A DNA stretch of 64,000 nt from Prochloron sp965198675 (GCA_965198675.1 OZ240666.1:1-64000), one strand, 5' to 3'. Shown: positions 35,883 to 45,939, counted from the stretch's first letter. Numbers and translations are program-made. The notes: generated by a model from the letters alone, not told the origin.

Positions 35883-36985
35883 CTAAATGATTTGTGCAAA
35901 CACATCGTATCGTTCCAATCTCTCCGGATTGAAAAGTTTGAGAGCCAAAAATAGCTTGAACAATCTTTTCACAACTGTAAAATTTTTACATTTGTAATAA
36001 AAACGCCTCAAAAAATTCTTGGCTTGTAACCAAATTCCCTCTACAGGATTTTCTTCCGGACTATAAGGAGCAAACAATTCACAAGTAATCAACCATTCAT
36101 CTTTGGCTAATCCATCATTATATTTGGCTAAGATTTTTTTCATTTCCTCTCCTTTATGATATGACGCACCATCCCAAAGTAACATAATTTGTTGGTTAGG
36201 ATGACGATTCTTTATCTCTTCAACAAATTTCACAGTATTTTGTCCATTGCCGCTGGGATAAGGACAAACAATAAATTCATTATTCCAAATGTTTAAAGCA
36301 CCATAGTAAGTTTGTCTAGCTCTATAATTATCAATCTTAACAATTTCTCGTTTTTTTTTGTCTCCCCAAAGGTAACCATAAATTTCATCGCCTTGAAGGT
36401 GACACTCATCTAAAGCATATACCACAAGTTTTTCAGCTTTTATCTTATCGAGGCGGGCCGCGCTACCGCGCGGATCCGGTGTACCACCGGATCGCGTAAT
36501 ATAGCAGCTAATTCTTTATTTCTTTCTTTGATACGAGCTGGATTTTTTCTGGGATTTTCTTTATTGCCTTTCTGCCATGTTAAATTGGCGTTTCGCAAGA
36601 TTTGATAATAACTCTCTTTTGACCTAAATAGGACATCATATTCTTCTATAAGATGTCTTTCTAATTCAGAAATGTTACGTCTTTCTGGTGGCTGGAGTCA
36701 TTTTATAATTTCTTTTTTTTGCTCCCTAGTTAGGTAACTTCTTGAACCTTGATGTCCCAGGCTTAATCCCGATACACCTTGTAGCAAATATTTTCTCTGT
36801 GTTTGGGCAATAAAGCTTGTTGAAACACCTAAACTTACTTCAATACTTTTATAATCCAACCCCAATAATCTCAATTTTACTGCTTGTACTCTTTTCCATT
36901 CTTTTAAATTCTTAGTGTTGTGAATAAACTCATTCAATTCCTGTATTTTAGTAAAGTTAGGATGATTCTTATCATTCATTAACAT
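35883..36985 (-). pseudogene. IS630 transposase, interrupted by a GC-rich repeat
   Basis: The N-terminal piece (36698-36985) is a winged helix-turn-helix (NTKNLKEWKRVQAVKLRLLG, LDYKSIEVSLGVS). The C-terminal piece (35883-36425) has the DDE residues in ALDECHLQ, LLWDGASYH and YSPEENPVEG. Between them, coding-like sequence is broken by a stop at 36698 and by the repeat at about 36453-36500. The transposase is inactive as written, although the DDE residues survive. Confidence 0.85.
36453..36500. repeat. GC-rich palindromic repeat inside the IS630 transposase
   Basis: cgggccgcgctaccgcgcggatccggtgtaccaccggatcgcg contains nested palindromes. It is related to the repeats at 10835-10867 and 27951-27990. 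It must be younger than the IS630 insertion. Confidence 0.65.
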
Positions 36986-38481
36986 GATTTTATCCTCTTT
37001 TTGTTTGGTTTGAAGGCATCATAGCACAAAAGTCACGATTTGCACAAATGATTTAGACGCGCTATAGTGTAACCACAGAAGATGTGGTGATTGATTTTAC
37101 TACCCAATCCAATGTTGCTCTTGCAGGTACTGACTTTGTCGAAGCTACCGGTCAACTGACCATTTCTGCCGGTGAAAGTTCAGGGGAAATTACAGTAAAA
37201 GTGCTAGATGATACTGATGTGGAAAGCGAGGAACTTGTACTCCTGAATCTCACGGCAGTTTCCGGGGCTACATTTGCCGATGGAGCCATTAATGAGACTG
37301 CTGCCATCAACATTTTGGACAATGAAAGTGTAATTAGTATACCCATCGTTGCCGATGATTTTACTATCATAGAGGGGGATACTACAACACCCTCAACCCT
37401 AACCCTGAACCTGGATCGCTTTGGCAGTTTAAGTGGAAGTGACACCATTGAAATAAAAATCTTAGCTGCTGGCAGTAACCCTGCCCAAGCATCTGATTTT
37501 GTGGACGGTTTCTCTTCAACGAGGGTTACCTTTGCTCCCGGTGAAGAGACGAAAACCGTTGATATTGCGATCACCCCAGATGAAGAAGTTGAGGAAGATG
37601 AAACATTCGGAATTAGACTCACAAATGTTTCTGGGTCTGCGTCAGTTTCCAGTGAAACTCTTTTATTTACCATCCTCAATGATGACGTCATCAACACCCC
37701 CCCCACTGTGGCAATCCCTATCCCTGACCAAGCCACGGACGAAAATGTTCCCTTCACCTTCCCCGTTTCCTCTAACACTTTCTCCGATGTTGATGTGGAC
37801 GACACCCTCACCTTAAGTGCCACCTTAGACACTGGTGAGGACCTCCCCAGTTGGTTGAGCTTTGATAGCACTACCAATACCTTTAGCGGTACCCCCTCAG
37901 ACCGGGACATCGGGAAGATTAATATCACAGTTACCGCCACTGATAGCGGCGGATTTACTATCAGTGACACCTTCTCCCTCAACGTCATCAACGTGGTCAT
38001 AGGGAACGAGCTGAACAGTTTTTTGTATGGCACCACTGTCAGTGACAAAATAGAAGGTCAAGGGGGTAAGGACACGATCTTCGGCGGAAGCGGTGACGAC
38101 ACCCTGGACGGTGGCAGTGGCGATGATACACTGTTTGGGAGCGTTGGCAATGATAGCCTCTTGGGAGGAGATGGCCGAGATTACCTTTACGGAAGTTCCG
38201 GCAACGATATCCTAGATGGCGGGGAAGGGCGAGATGGTCTCATAGGTGGCTCAGGCAAGGACCAATTCGTTCTCCGAAGCGGGTCTAGCTTTGACAACAT
38301 TTTAGACTACCAGGATGGTATTGATTTCTTCGTGCTCACCGATGGTCTCAGGTTTGAAGATCTGACCATTAGCAGTTATGGTTTCCGTACCACCCTGATC
38401 TCCACTGAGGGCGATAGTTTGGCTGTGGTTGTAGGCACTAATGTCAGTCTAATTGATGCTAGTGACTTCACGGTAATTTAA

Positions 38482-38710
38482 TGTAGGGGATTGGTGGGCG
38501 ATGCCCACCCTACAAATCTTTGATAACATCGGTGACTACAAGGATGGTACTGATTCTTTTGTGCTCACCAATGGTCTCCAATTTGAAGATCTGACCATTA
38601 GCAGTTATAATTCCCGTAGCATCCTGATCTCCGCTGAGGGGGATGCTTTGGCTGTGATTGCAGGCACTAATGTCAGTCTAATTGATGCTAGTGACTTCAC
38701 TATAATTTAA
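38482..38710 (+). pseudogene. Duplicated C-terminal fragment of the RTX gene after a palindromic repeat
   Basis: Twenty-odd bases after the RTX stop lies the palindrome ggtgggcgatgcccacc. Then comes a second copy of the last about 65 codons (FDNIGDYKDGTDSFVLTNGLQFEDLTISSY to VSLIDASDFTII), highly similar to the RTX C-terminus (FDNILDYQDGIDFFVLTDGL). An ORF at 38501 begins in the repeat. It is probably an untranslated duplicate. Confidence 0.7.
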
Positions 38711-38769
38711 TTTATACCATCAATAAGTTATTTATTGTGGGTGGCGGTGGGCAATGCCCACCCTACAAA

Positions 38770-41304
38770 TCATTCATCTTCTGCTGAGGGAGGAACCAAA
38801 GCAACAGCAGCAATGGCATCTTCCGAGTCCAACCGCTGCACCCTAACCCCCGTAGCAGTTCGAGATTGGAGGGAAATACCAGCTACTGCTTGGCGAATAA
38901 TAATTCCCCGACTGGTAACCAGCATCAACTCATCATCTGAATTGACTATGTGAATTGCTGCTAAGCAATCTTTTTTGCGAAAGCGAATCGCCTTAACGCC
39001 ATATCCGGGGCGGTTTTGTAGGCGGAATTGTCTCACGGGAACCCGCTTACCATAACCTCCAGTGGTAATCGCTAGCAACCAAGGCCCCACATCCCCTTCT
39101 ACATTAACTAACTCTTCAGTTTCCAGACTCTCCTCTTCTGATAAATCCCCTGCGGTGCCGATATTTGCTACAACTTGACTGGGTAAAATATCCATGCTAA
39201 TCAACTGGTCGTCCCCCCGCAATTTCATTGAGCGAACCCCTCGGGTTTGCCTACGATAGGGACGCAACTGCTGATGATCTGTTTTGAAGTGAATTGCCAT
39301 ACCGTCCCGAGAACCGATAATAATGCTGTCCTCTTCCCGACAAAGCCTGACCCAGCGCAGTTGGTCTCCTTCGGTCAAAGAAATGGCAATCAACCCATTA
39401 ATGCGAATTTTGCTAAATGCTGCTAGTGGAGTCTTTTTAATATACCCTTCCTGGGTGAGCATGACTAGATACTCTTCTTCGGTAAACTCTATTATAGATA
39501 CCATGGAGGTAATCTTCTCCTCCTGAGAGAGAGGCAGCATTTGGACGATGGGAATGCCCCTGGCGGTGCGGGAAGCGGCAGGTATTTGATAAGCATGAAC
39601 ACTATAGACCAAACCGCGATCGGTGAAGAAGAGAACTTGGTCGTGGTCGCAGCAAGTTAAGAAATGGGACACCACATCATCTTCTTTAATCTTCGCCCCG
39701 GCTTTCCCACGAGTAGCGCGATTTTGGGCATCAAAGGTATTGACAGCCATCCGCTTCAGGTAACCTTGTTCTGTTAATAAGATTAATGATTGCTCGTTGG
39801 CAATTAAATCCCGATCCACCAGTTCCCCTTCTGCTTGCACGAATTGGCTCCTGCGGGGGGTAGCGTGCATTTCCTTGATTTGCAGTATTTCCTCCTCAAT
39901 AATCCCTTCGATTCTTTCCCGTCGGGCGAGAATATCCTGGAAGTCGGCGATTTGCACTTGTAACTCTTGGTGTTCTGCCTCAATTTTCTCTGCTTCTAAA
40001 GCAGTTAAGCGACGTAATTGCATTTGCAGGATTGCATCTGCTTGCACTGCGGTAAGTCCTAATTGGGTCATCAATTCAGTTTTCGCTGTGGTGGCATCCG
40101 CAGCAGAACGAATTAACTCAATCACTGCATCAATATTCCCCAGGGCGATGAGTAAACCTTGAAGCAAGTGGTCTCTTGCTAAAGCTTTGCGCAGTTCGTA
40201 TTCAGTCCTTCTGGTAATTGCCTCAACGCGAAAATCTAAGAAGACCTGAAGGAACCGCTTCAGAGTTAGTAACTGGGGTTCCTTATTTACTAAAGCCAAC
40301 ATATTGGCACCAAAGTTAGCTTGGAGAGGGGTTTGCTTGTAGAGGTTATTTAGGATCACCTGAGCATAAGCATCCCGCTTCAGTTCGATTACCACCCGCA
40401 TTCCATCCCGATCGCTTTCATCCCAAATGTTGGAAATCCCTTCGATGCGCTTGTCATTCACCAATTGGGCAATTTTTTCAATTAGGGATGCTTTGTTGGT
40501 TTGATAGGGTAGTTCGGTGATAATAATTGCCTGCTTATCTGATTTGCCTAGGGATTCTATTTCTGCTACCCCCCGCATGGTAATGGAACCCCGTCCGGTG
40601 GTATAAGCATCTTTAATCCCAGCACGACCCAATATCTGTGCCCCAGTGGGAAAGTCCGGTCCCGGGATATACTTCATTAATTCCACGTCGGTAAGCTCCG
40701 GGTTATGAATCAATGCCACTACCCCATCAATTAATTCTCCCAGGTTGTGGGGGGGGATATTGGTTGCCATTCCCACGGCAATGCCGGAGGAACCATTCAG
40801 CAGTAACTGGGGAATGCGAGCAGGTAAGACCGTGGGTTCTTGTTGGGAACCGTCGAAGTTATCAATAAAGTCTACGGTTTCTGACTCGATATCCCGCAGC
40901 AGAGCATTACTAGTCAGACTCTGTAAGCGGCATTCCGTGTAGCGCATTGCCGCTGGTGGATCATTGTCCACCGACCCAAAATTACCGTGTCCCTGAATTA
41001 GGGGGTCTCCCATGGAAAAATCTTGAGCCATGCGCACCAAAGCATCGTATACTGCTGTATCACCGTGGGGGTGATATTTACCCAACACTTCCCCCACCAC
41101 TCTGGCACATTTCCGAAAAGGACGTTCTGGGGTCAGTCCCAACTCGTACATGGCATAGAGAATGCGGCGATGGACTGGTTTCAGACCATCCCGAGCATCT
41201 GGCAGTGCCCGCCCGACAATCACGCTCATGGCGTATTCCAGATAAGACTGGGACATCTCGTTGCTCAGATCCGTGGGAACAATTCGCTCCTGGAGGAAAG
41301 TCAT
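38770..41304 (-). CDS. gyrA: DNA gyrase subunit A
   Basis: The 844-residue type II topoisomerase subunit has catalytic Tyr122 in AAMRYTECRL. The quinolone-determining region reads HPHGDTAVYDALVRM (Thr83, Asp87). C-terminal beta-pinwheel blades run from about residue 510. The GyrA-box position reads QNRATRGKAGAK, a degenerate form of QRRGGKG as in many cyanobacterial GyrA proteins, so a ParC-like role cannot be fully excluded. With GyrB it introduces negative supercoils. The length is normal. It is convergent with the RTX gene, with a palindromic repeat between them. Confidence 0.93.
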   Translation of the reverse strand: MTFLQERIVPTDLSNEMSQSYLEYAMSVIVGRALPDARDGLKPVHRRILYAMYELGLTPERPFRKCARVVGEVLGKYHPHGDTAVYDALVRMAQDFSMGDPLIQGHGNFGSVDNDPPAAMRYTECRLQSLTSNALLRDIESETVDFIDNFDGSQQEPTVLPARIPQLLLNGSSGIAVGMATNIPPHNLGELIDGVVALIHNPELTDVELMKYIPGPDFPTGAQILGRAGIKDAYTTGRGSITMRGVAEIESLGKSDKQAIIITELPYQTNKASLIEKIAQLVNDKRIEGISNIWDESDRDGMRVVIELKRDAYAQVILNNLYKQTPLQANFGANMLALVNKEPQLLTLKRFLQVFLDFRVEAITRRTEYELRKALARDHLLQGLLIALGNIDAVIELIRSAADATTAKTELMTQLGLTAVQADAILQMQLRRLTALEAEKIEAEHQELQVQIADFQDILARRERIEGIIEEEILQIKEMHATPRRSQFVQAEGELVDRDLIANEQSLILLTEQGYLKRMAVNTFDAQNRATRGKAGAKIKEDDVVSHFLTCCDHDQVLFFTDRGLVYSVHAYQIPAASRTARGIPIVQMLPLSQEEKITSMVSIIEFTEEEYLVMLTQEGYIKKTPLAAFSKIRINGLIAISLTEGDQLRWVRLCREEDSIIIGSRDGMAIHFKTDHQQLRPYRRQTRGVRSMKLRGDDQLISMDILPSQVVANIGTAGDLSEEESLETEELVNVEGDVGPWLLAITTGGYGKRVPVRQFRLQNRPGYGVKAIRFRKKDCLAAIHIVNSDDELMLVTSRGIIIRQAVAGISLQSRTATGVRVQRLDSEDAIAAVALVPPSAEDE

Positions 41305-41418
41305 AAGGTAAAAAACTCCATTAAAATAAGAATGAGGCTCAAAATTGCCAGTTTATGGTAAAATTATAACACATTGTCAGTTACTTTTTACAAACTACAA
41401 AAAACAAATAATAAAATA

Positions 41419-42291
41419 TCAATTAAGAAAGAATTCTCTCAGAGCATGATAGGTTTCTTCTGGAGCTTCTTCTGGGAGGAAATGACCGCAATTTAGACCC
41501 CAGCCCCTTACGTTACTAGCTTTACCCCACCAAGTGGATAAAATATTGTATTTTTGGCCTATCAGACTCTTTTTACTCCAAAGAACCAGCAAGGGACAAT
41601 GAATTTTTTTTCCTATATCCCGCCGATCGTCTTCTAGATCTATAGTGGCGGCAGCGCGATAGTCTTCGCAAGTACTGTGAATAGTTGCCCGATCGCTAAA
41701 ATAGCGGATATACTCCGCCATAGCGGACGGTGTAAAAGCAGAAAGATTTTCACTCCATTGTGTCAAATAATTGCGCAAGAAATATTCTGCATTATTATCG
41801 ATTAACTTTTCCGGGAAAGGAGAAGGTTGAATCAAAAAAAACCAATGATAATAAGCTTCGCTAAAATACCGATCTGCATTAGCGTACATTGTAGAGGTAG
41901 GAAGGATATCCAAGAGGGCAATTTTCTGAACTCTAGTGGGGCGATCTAAGACTAAACGATGAGCTACCCTTGCCCCGCGATCGTGACCGACTAAGTAAAA
42001 TTTGTCATAGCCTAACTGAGACATGACCTCTACCTGATCCATGGCCATCACTCTTTTAGAATAATTAACATGATCCGGTTTGCCTGGGGGTTTGGAACTA
42101 TCGCCGTATCCTCTTAAGTCAGTCACTATAACTGTAAAGTCTCGCGCTAAACGGGGGGCTATTTTATGCCAGATAACGTGGGTTTGAGGATAGCCATGGA
42201 GGAGCAAAAGTGGTGGTCCCGATCCCCCTTTTTTACAGTTTATCTTGGCGCTTTTTGTATCGATTATTTGCTGTTTAAAATCTGGAAACAT
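41419..42291 (-). CDS. Alpha/beta hydrolase, fluoroacetate dehalogenase-like
   Basis: The 290-residue hydrolase matches the fluoroacetate dehalogenase pattern: oxyanion motif HGYPQT (32-37), nucleophile Asp104 in VGHDRGARVAHR with Arg105 and Arg108 for carboxylate binding, Asp128 in LLDILPT, His149-Trp150 (halide pocket) and a C-terminal His near 270 (NCGHFLPEE). The family hydrolyses haloacetates to glycolate. All pocket residues I can place are present, but the physiological substrate may differ. A short heptamer repeat (accagtt) lies just upstream at about 42308-42328. Confidence 0.85.
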   Translation of the reverse strand: MFPDFKQQIIDTKSAKINCKKGGSGPPLLLLHGYPQTHVIWHKIAPRLARDFTVIVTDLRGYGDSSKPPGKPDHVNYSKRVMAMDQVEVMSQLGYDKFYLVGHDRGARVAHRLVLDRPTRVQKIALLDILPTSTMYANADRYFSEAYYHWFFLIQPSPFPEKLIDNNAEYFLRNYLTQWSENLSAFTPSAMAEYIRYFSDRATIHSTCEDYRAAATIDLEDDRRDIGKKIHCPLLVLWSKKSLIGQKYNILSTWWGKASNVRGWGLNCGHFLPEEAPEETYHALREFFLN

Positions 42292-42442
42292 ATGAAACAG
42301 TGATCAGTAACCAGTTACCAGTTACCAGTGGCTATTAAATAAATTATTTATGGTAAAGATTAATAATTTTTTAGCCATATCCCCGCTACTCGCGCTATAA
42401 TTATCCCTGCCGAGAGGGGCAGGGTAGGGGTTATATTTTTTG

Positions 42443-42535
42443 TTAAATCAGTTTAATGACACGGAAGCTAAAATAGAGAGTGAGGGCGATCGCGCTCAAA
42501 CCTATTAAAATGCCTATATAAGTAATTACCGCCAT
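42443..42535 (-). CDS. petL: Cytochrome b6f subunit PetL (30 aa)
   Basis: ATG 42533-42535 to TAA 42443-42445 encodes 30 residues: one hydrophobic helix starting MAVITYIGILIG and ending SFRVIKLI. The size, single helix and basic -KLI end match PetL, a peripheral small subunit that stabilises the b6f complex. A strong ribosome binding site (gaggag) lies 9 bases upstream of the ATG, and a HIP1 site lies within the gene. It is too short for most gene callers. Another small photosynthetic peptide is possible but less likely. Confidence 0.72.
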   Translation of the reverse strand: MAVITYIGILIGLSAIALTLYFSFRVIKLI

Positions 42536-42618
42536 CAAAATTTCTCCTCAATCATTGTTGTTTATTTCTGCTATTATACTGCTTCTGATATCTTTAACAT
42601 AGCAGAGAAATCCAAATT

Positions 42619-43722
42619 ATGCAATCTCTTATACTCGTCAATTTACCTCAGAACTCTTACGACATCGCCATAGCACCCCATAGTCTCCACCAACTGGGGA
42701 AGAAGGTGAAGGAGTTGGACTTAGGCAAAAAAGTACTACTGGTCTCGAATCCGAACATTTTCCAACTTTACGGCAAAACTGCTGTTAATTCTCTCTCTAC
42801 TGCTGGCTTTGAGGTCTGGACCCATCTTATACCCGATGGGGAACGGTACAAAACCCTGGACCAAATCCTCAAAGTCTATGATACTGCCTTGGGAAACTAT
42901 TTAGAACGGTCTTCAACTTTAGTCGCTTTAGGGGGTGGGGTTATTGGGGACATGACTGGTTTTGCTGCTGCTACCTGGTTGCGAGGGATTAACTTCGTTC
43001 AAGTTCCCACCTCTCTTCTCGCTATGGTGGATGCTTCTATTGGGGGGAAAACGGGGGTAAATCATCCTCAAGGCAAAAACCTCATTGGTGCTTTCCATCA
43101 ACCGCGATTAGTATTAATCGATCCTTTGTTGTTGCAAACCCTCCCACCTAGGGAGTTTCGGGCGGGAATGGCAGAAGTAATTAAATATGGGGTTATTTGG
43201 GATGAGGATTTATTTGTTCAGTTAGAAGCAGCAGATAGGATTGATAATTTTTCTTCTTTGAAGGAAGAGTTGCTGCAAACTATTTTAACTCGTTCTTGTC
43301 AAACGAAGGCTGAGGTGGTGAGTAAAGATGAAAAAGAAGGGGGATTGCGAGCTATTCTCAACTACGGACATACGGTGGGACATGCTGTGGAAAGTTTGAC
43401 GGGGTATGAACAAGTTCTCCATGGGGAAGGAGTAGGGATAGGGATGGCGATCGCCGGAGAAATTGCTGCTGCCATAGGGTTGTGGACTCCAACAGAGATG
43501 GAACGACAGCAGGAGCTGATTACCAAAACTGGTTTACCCACTCAGTTACCATCCATGTTAGATGTAGAAGCTATTTTGGAGTGTGTGAAAAGCGATAAGA
43601 AGGTAAAAGCTGGAAAAGTTAGATTTGTTTTGCCTTGGGCTATAGGTAATGTTACTATTACTGATGAAGTCCCTCTGGATATCCTTCGTCAAGTACTACA
43701 ATCAAAATTATCCAGAACTTGA
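42619..43722 (+). CDS. aroB: 3-dehydroquinate synthase
   Basis: The 367-residue protein carries LVALGGGVIGDMTGFAAATW (NAD-binding Gly-rich, about residues 101-120), RGINFVQVPTSLLAMVDASIGGKTGVNH near 125, and LNYGHTVGHAVE near 252 with metal-binding His. It converts DAHP to 3-dehydroquinate in the shikimate pathway. The length is typical. The Uma2 gene follows after 10 bp, probably co-transcribed. Confidence 0.97.
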   Translation: MQSLILVNLPQNSYDIAIAPHSLHQLGKKVKELDLGKKVLLVSNPNIFQLYGKTAVNSLSTAGFEVWTHLIPDGERYKTLDQILKVYDTALGNYLERSSTLVALGGGVIGDMTGFAAATWLRGINFVQVPTSLLAMVDASIGGKTGVNHPQGKNLIGAFHQPRLVLIDPLLLQTLPPREFRAGMAEVIKYGVIWDEDLFVQLEAADRIDNFSSLKEELLQTILTRSCQTKAEVVSKDEKEGGLRAILNYGHTVGHAVESLTGYEQVLHGEGVGIGMAIAGEIAAAIGLWTPTEMERQQELITKTGLPTQLPSMLDVEAILECVKSDKKVKAGKVRFVLPWAIGNVTITDEVPLDILRQVLQSKLSRT

Positions 43723-43732
43723 GGACAAAAAT

Positions 43733-44440
43733 ATGACTACTTTAACTGCTAAATACGATATTACTTGGGAAAAGCTCCCCGAAGACTTTATTTTACCGGA
43801 CGATCCAGTGGACAATATTAATCAGCCTGCTCTAGCAGCAGCTCTCACCGACAGCTTGGAAGCAGGAGGTATAGTAACCCCTAAAACCCTCACAATAACC
43901 AATTACGGCATTTGTGCCACCCTCAATGACAAAACGGTGGTGAAAGCGCCAGACTGGGGTTACATAGCCAATATTAGCACCACTCGTGAAGAAGTCATTC
44001 GCAGTTATACTCCCCAGTTGCAAGGAGAAATCCCCACTATTGTGATGGAGTTTCTCTCGGATACTGAGGGAGGGGAATACTCTATCAAACCAACTTATCC
44101 TCCCGGTAAGTGGTTCTTTTACGAGCAAGTTTTGCAAGTTCCCTATTATGCTATTTTTGAATCCAGAGAAGGTGCTTTAGAAGTTTATCGTTTAGGGGAA
44201 TGGAAACGGTATGAGAGCCAAAAATCAGATAGTAATGGACGTTATTGGATAGAAACTATGAACTTATTCCTAGGAGTCTGGGAAGGAACCAGAGAACGTC
44301 GCACCGGTTATTGGTTGCGTTGGTGGGATGAAAAAGGGGAATTATTGTTGTGGAGTTTGGAATTAGCCCAACAAGAAAAGCAACGAGCTGAGCGCTTGCT
44401 GCAACAACTTCGAGCTGCTGGACTGGAACCAGAAAAATAA
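43733..44440 (+). CDS. Uma2 (DUF820) family PD-(D/E)XK nuclease-like protein
   Basis: From ATG 43733, 10 bp after aroB, the protein has 235 residues. It opens with the family pattern WEKLPEDFILPDDPVDNINQPALAAALTDSL. A nuclease-like core follows (PTIVMEFLSDTEGGEY with E/D residues near 107-115), then Trp-rich GYWLRWWDEKGELL and a coiled tail (LAQQEKQRAERLLQQLRAAGLEPEK). The Uma2 family is hugely expanded in filamentous cyanobacteria, and its role is unsettled. An in-frame start at 43649 inside aroB is rejected. Confidence 0.85.
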   Translation: MTTLTAKYDITWEKLPEDFILPDDPVDNINQPALAAALTDSLEAGGIVTPKTLTITNYGICATLNDKTVVKAPDWGYIANISTTREEVIRSYTPQLQGEIPTIVMEFLSDTEGGEYSIKPTYPPGKWFFYEQVLQVPYYAIFESREGALEVYRLGEWKRYESQKSDSNGRYWIETMNLFLGVWEGTRERRTGYWLRWWDEKGELLLWSLELAQQEKQRAERLLQQLRAAGLEPEK

Positions 44441-44502
44441 TATGAGATAATAAACCGCAGAGGCACAGAGGACACAGAGCACAGAGAGAGGGAAAAGAGA
44501 GA

Positions 44503-45885
44503 TTGAAACCAGAGTTAGATAAATTAAACTTTAGCACTAAACTCGCCTACGGAGTGGGGGAATTAGCTCGAGCTATTCCCAGTAATATCTTAGCATTCTT
44601 CCTGCTCTTTTTCCTAACTGATGCAGTGGGTTTAAATCCAGGTTGGGCGGGTAGGGTTATTTTGGTGGGCAAGATTTGGGATGCTATCAACGATCCTCTT
44701 ATTGGTTGGTTGAGCGATCGCACCCGTTCTCCCTGGGGCAGACGCTATCCTTGGATGATCTACGGCGCCCTTCCTTTAGGGCTGTTTTTCTTCTTGGAGT
44801 GGGTTATGATACCCAGGGATAATCAACTTCTTCTGTTCTGCTATTATAGCGCTATCATACTGCTAATTTACACCGCTTATACAGCAGTTATCCTACCTTT
44901 TTCAACTCTTGCTGCGGAGCTTACTTCAGATTATAACGAACGTACCAAATTAATCAGTTTTCAATCCTTCTTTGGTATTGGGGGCAGTATCTTCTCCCTT
45001 CTCCTAGCTCAGGTGATTTTTAGCCAAGTTGCCCAAACCAGTCATCGTTATCTACTCCTAGGGGGAATATCTGCTGTCATTATGGTGTTGGCTATTTATA
45101 TCTGTGTTTGGGGTACAAAAAGGCGCTATATGGTGATGGAGCGAGAACGTTCTCAAGTGCAGCGCCCCCCAGGATTATCCATTTTGAAACAAGCACAAAT
45201 TGCCTTGAGCAATAAACCCTTTCTTTATTTAATTGGCATTTATCTCTTTTCTTGGTTGAGTTTACAATTAACAGCAGCAATTATACCTTATTTTGTTACC
45301 AAGTGGATGGTACTTTCAATGAAACAGTTTAATCTAATGGCACTTGTATTTCAAGGTACTGGTCTGTTAATGATGTTTGGTTGGAGTCTCCTAGCTCAAA
45401 GAGTGGGTAAACAAGCCGTATATTGCCTGGGTGTACCTTTAACTATTATAGGACTGGGGGGGTTGTTATTCCTGCAACCAGGACAGGTAAATTTGATGTA
45501 TATTTTAGGGGCGATCGCCGGATTTGGGGCAGCCACTGTCTATCTCATCCCGAACTCCATGTTACCAGATGTCATTGATTTAGATGAGTTAAATACGGGA
45601 CAGAGAAGGGAGGGTATTTTCTATGGTTTTGTGGTGCAAATCCAAAAAATAGCCGTAGCGTTTTCCGTGTTTATGGTGGGTCAAATCTTAGATTGGTCGG
45701 GATATATTGCCGAATCCACCTCACAACCTCTTTCAGTTTTGTGGGCAATTCGGCTTATAACTGGTTTGGTACCCAGCTTGCTCTTAGGTGTTGGTTTAAT
45801 TTTAGTCTTTTTCTATCCCATTACTCCCTCCCGTCACGCAGAAATAATGCTCCAATTGCAAGAAAGGCGCTCAGAGAATCTATAA
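44503..45885 (+). CDS. GPH-family (MelB-like) MFS transporter
   Basis: The 460-residue membrane protein has about 12 transmembrane segments. GPH signatures are LAYGVGELARAIPSNILAFFLLFFLTD near the N-terminus, VGKIWDAINDPLIGWLSDRTRSPWGRRYPWM (about residues 52-82), and PNSMLPDVIDLDELNTGQRREGIFYG near 349. Relatives are cation-coupled sugar symporters; cyanobacterial members have no assigned substrate. The start is TTG 44503, with gagggaaaagagag upstream. CGCAGAG-type repeats flank the gene on both sides (about 44456 and 45918). Confidence 0.9.
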   Translation: MKPELDKLNFSTKLAYGVGELARAIPSNILAFFLLFFLTDAVGLNPGWAGRVILVGKIWDAINDPLIGWLSDRTRSPWGRRYPWMIYGALPLGLFFFLEWVMIPRDNQLLLFCYYSAIILLIYTAYTAVILPFSTLAAELTSDYNERTKLISFQSFFGIGGSIFSLLLAQVIFSQVAQTSHRYLLLGGISAVIMVLAIYICVWGTKRRYMVMERERSQVQRPPGLSILKQAQIALSNKPFLYLIGIYLFSWLSLQLTAAIIPYFVTKWMVLSMKQFNLMALVFQGTGLLMMFGWSLLAQRVGKQAVYCLGVPLTIIGLGGLLFLQPGQVNLMYILGAIAGFGAATVYLIPNSMLPDVIDLDELNTGQRREGIFYGFVVQIQKIAVAFSVFMVGQILDWSGYIAESTSQPLSVLWAIRLITGLVPSLLLGVGLILVFFYPITPSRHAEIMLQLQERRSENL

Positions 45886-45939
45886 TTATCATCCTACCCT
45901 CTCTCTTCTCTTTCTCTGCGTCTTCTGCGTCTCTGCGGT

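Larger units (their letters stand above)
35875..37064 (-). mobile_element. IS630-family insertion sequence (1,190 bp) with TA duplication
   Basis: Imperfect terminal inverted repeats (tagcgagcctaaatgattt at the left; the right end inverted reads tagcgcgtctaaatcattt) are flanked by direct TA dinucleotides (35873-35874 and 37065-37066), the IS630/Tc1 signature. Removing the element and one TA rejoins the host frame as N-L-S-S-V-T-T-E-D-V-V without error. The transposase is in two pieces. Confidence 0.93.
33303..38481 (+). pseudogene. Large RTX protease/adhesin gene, with early TAA and an IS630 insertion
   Basis: The frame starts at ATG 33303 (MGTTIIGPDNRRVITTVG), hits TAA at 33357-33359 (codon 19), and reopens at GTG 33384, so a slightly shorter protein could still be made. 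Domains in order: V8-like protease (His in VLTAGHN, Asp in EDDIALI, Ser in GQSGSGLW), an RTX-like patch near 34200, a vWA domain with MIDAS DISGSMDG near 34675, and a Calx-beta start near 35800. IS630 then interrupts (35875-37064). The frame resumes at 37067 with Calx-beta domains, a cadherin/Ig-like domain and about 7 GGxGxDxL RTX nonapeptides at 38060-38290. Without the IS it would be about 1,300 residues, type I secreted. Confidence 0.85.

Noticed and set aside
36698..36985. The 95-codon ORF as an independent regulator
   Set aside because: It is the N-terminal helix-turn-helix of the IS630 transposase, inside the IS ends.
37152..38048. A 298-codon minus-strand ORF opposite the Calx-beta region
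   Set aside because: It is Ser/Val-rich antisense of conserved RTX-gene domains, with no family pattern.
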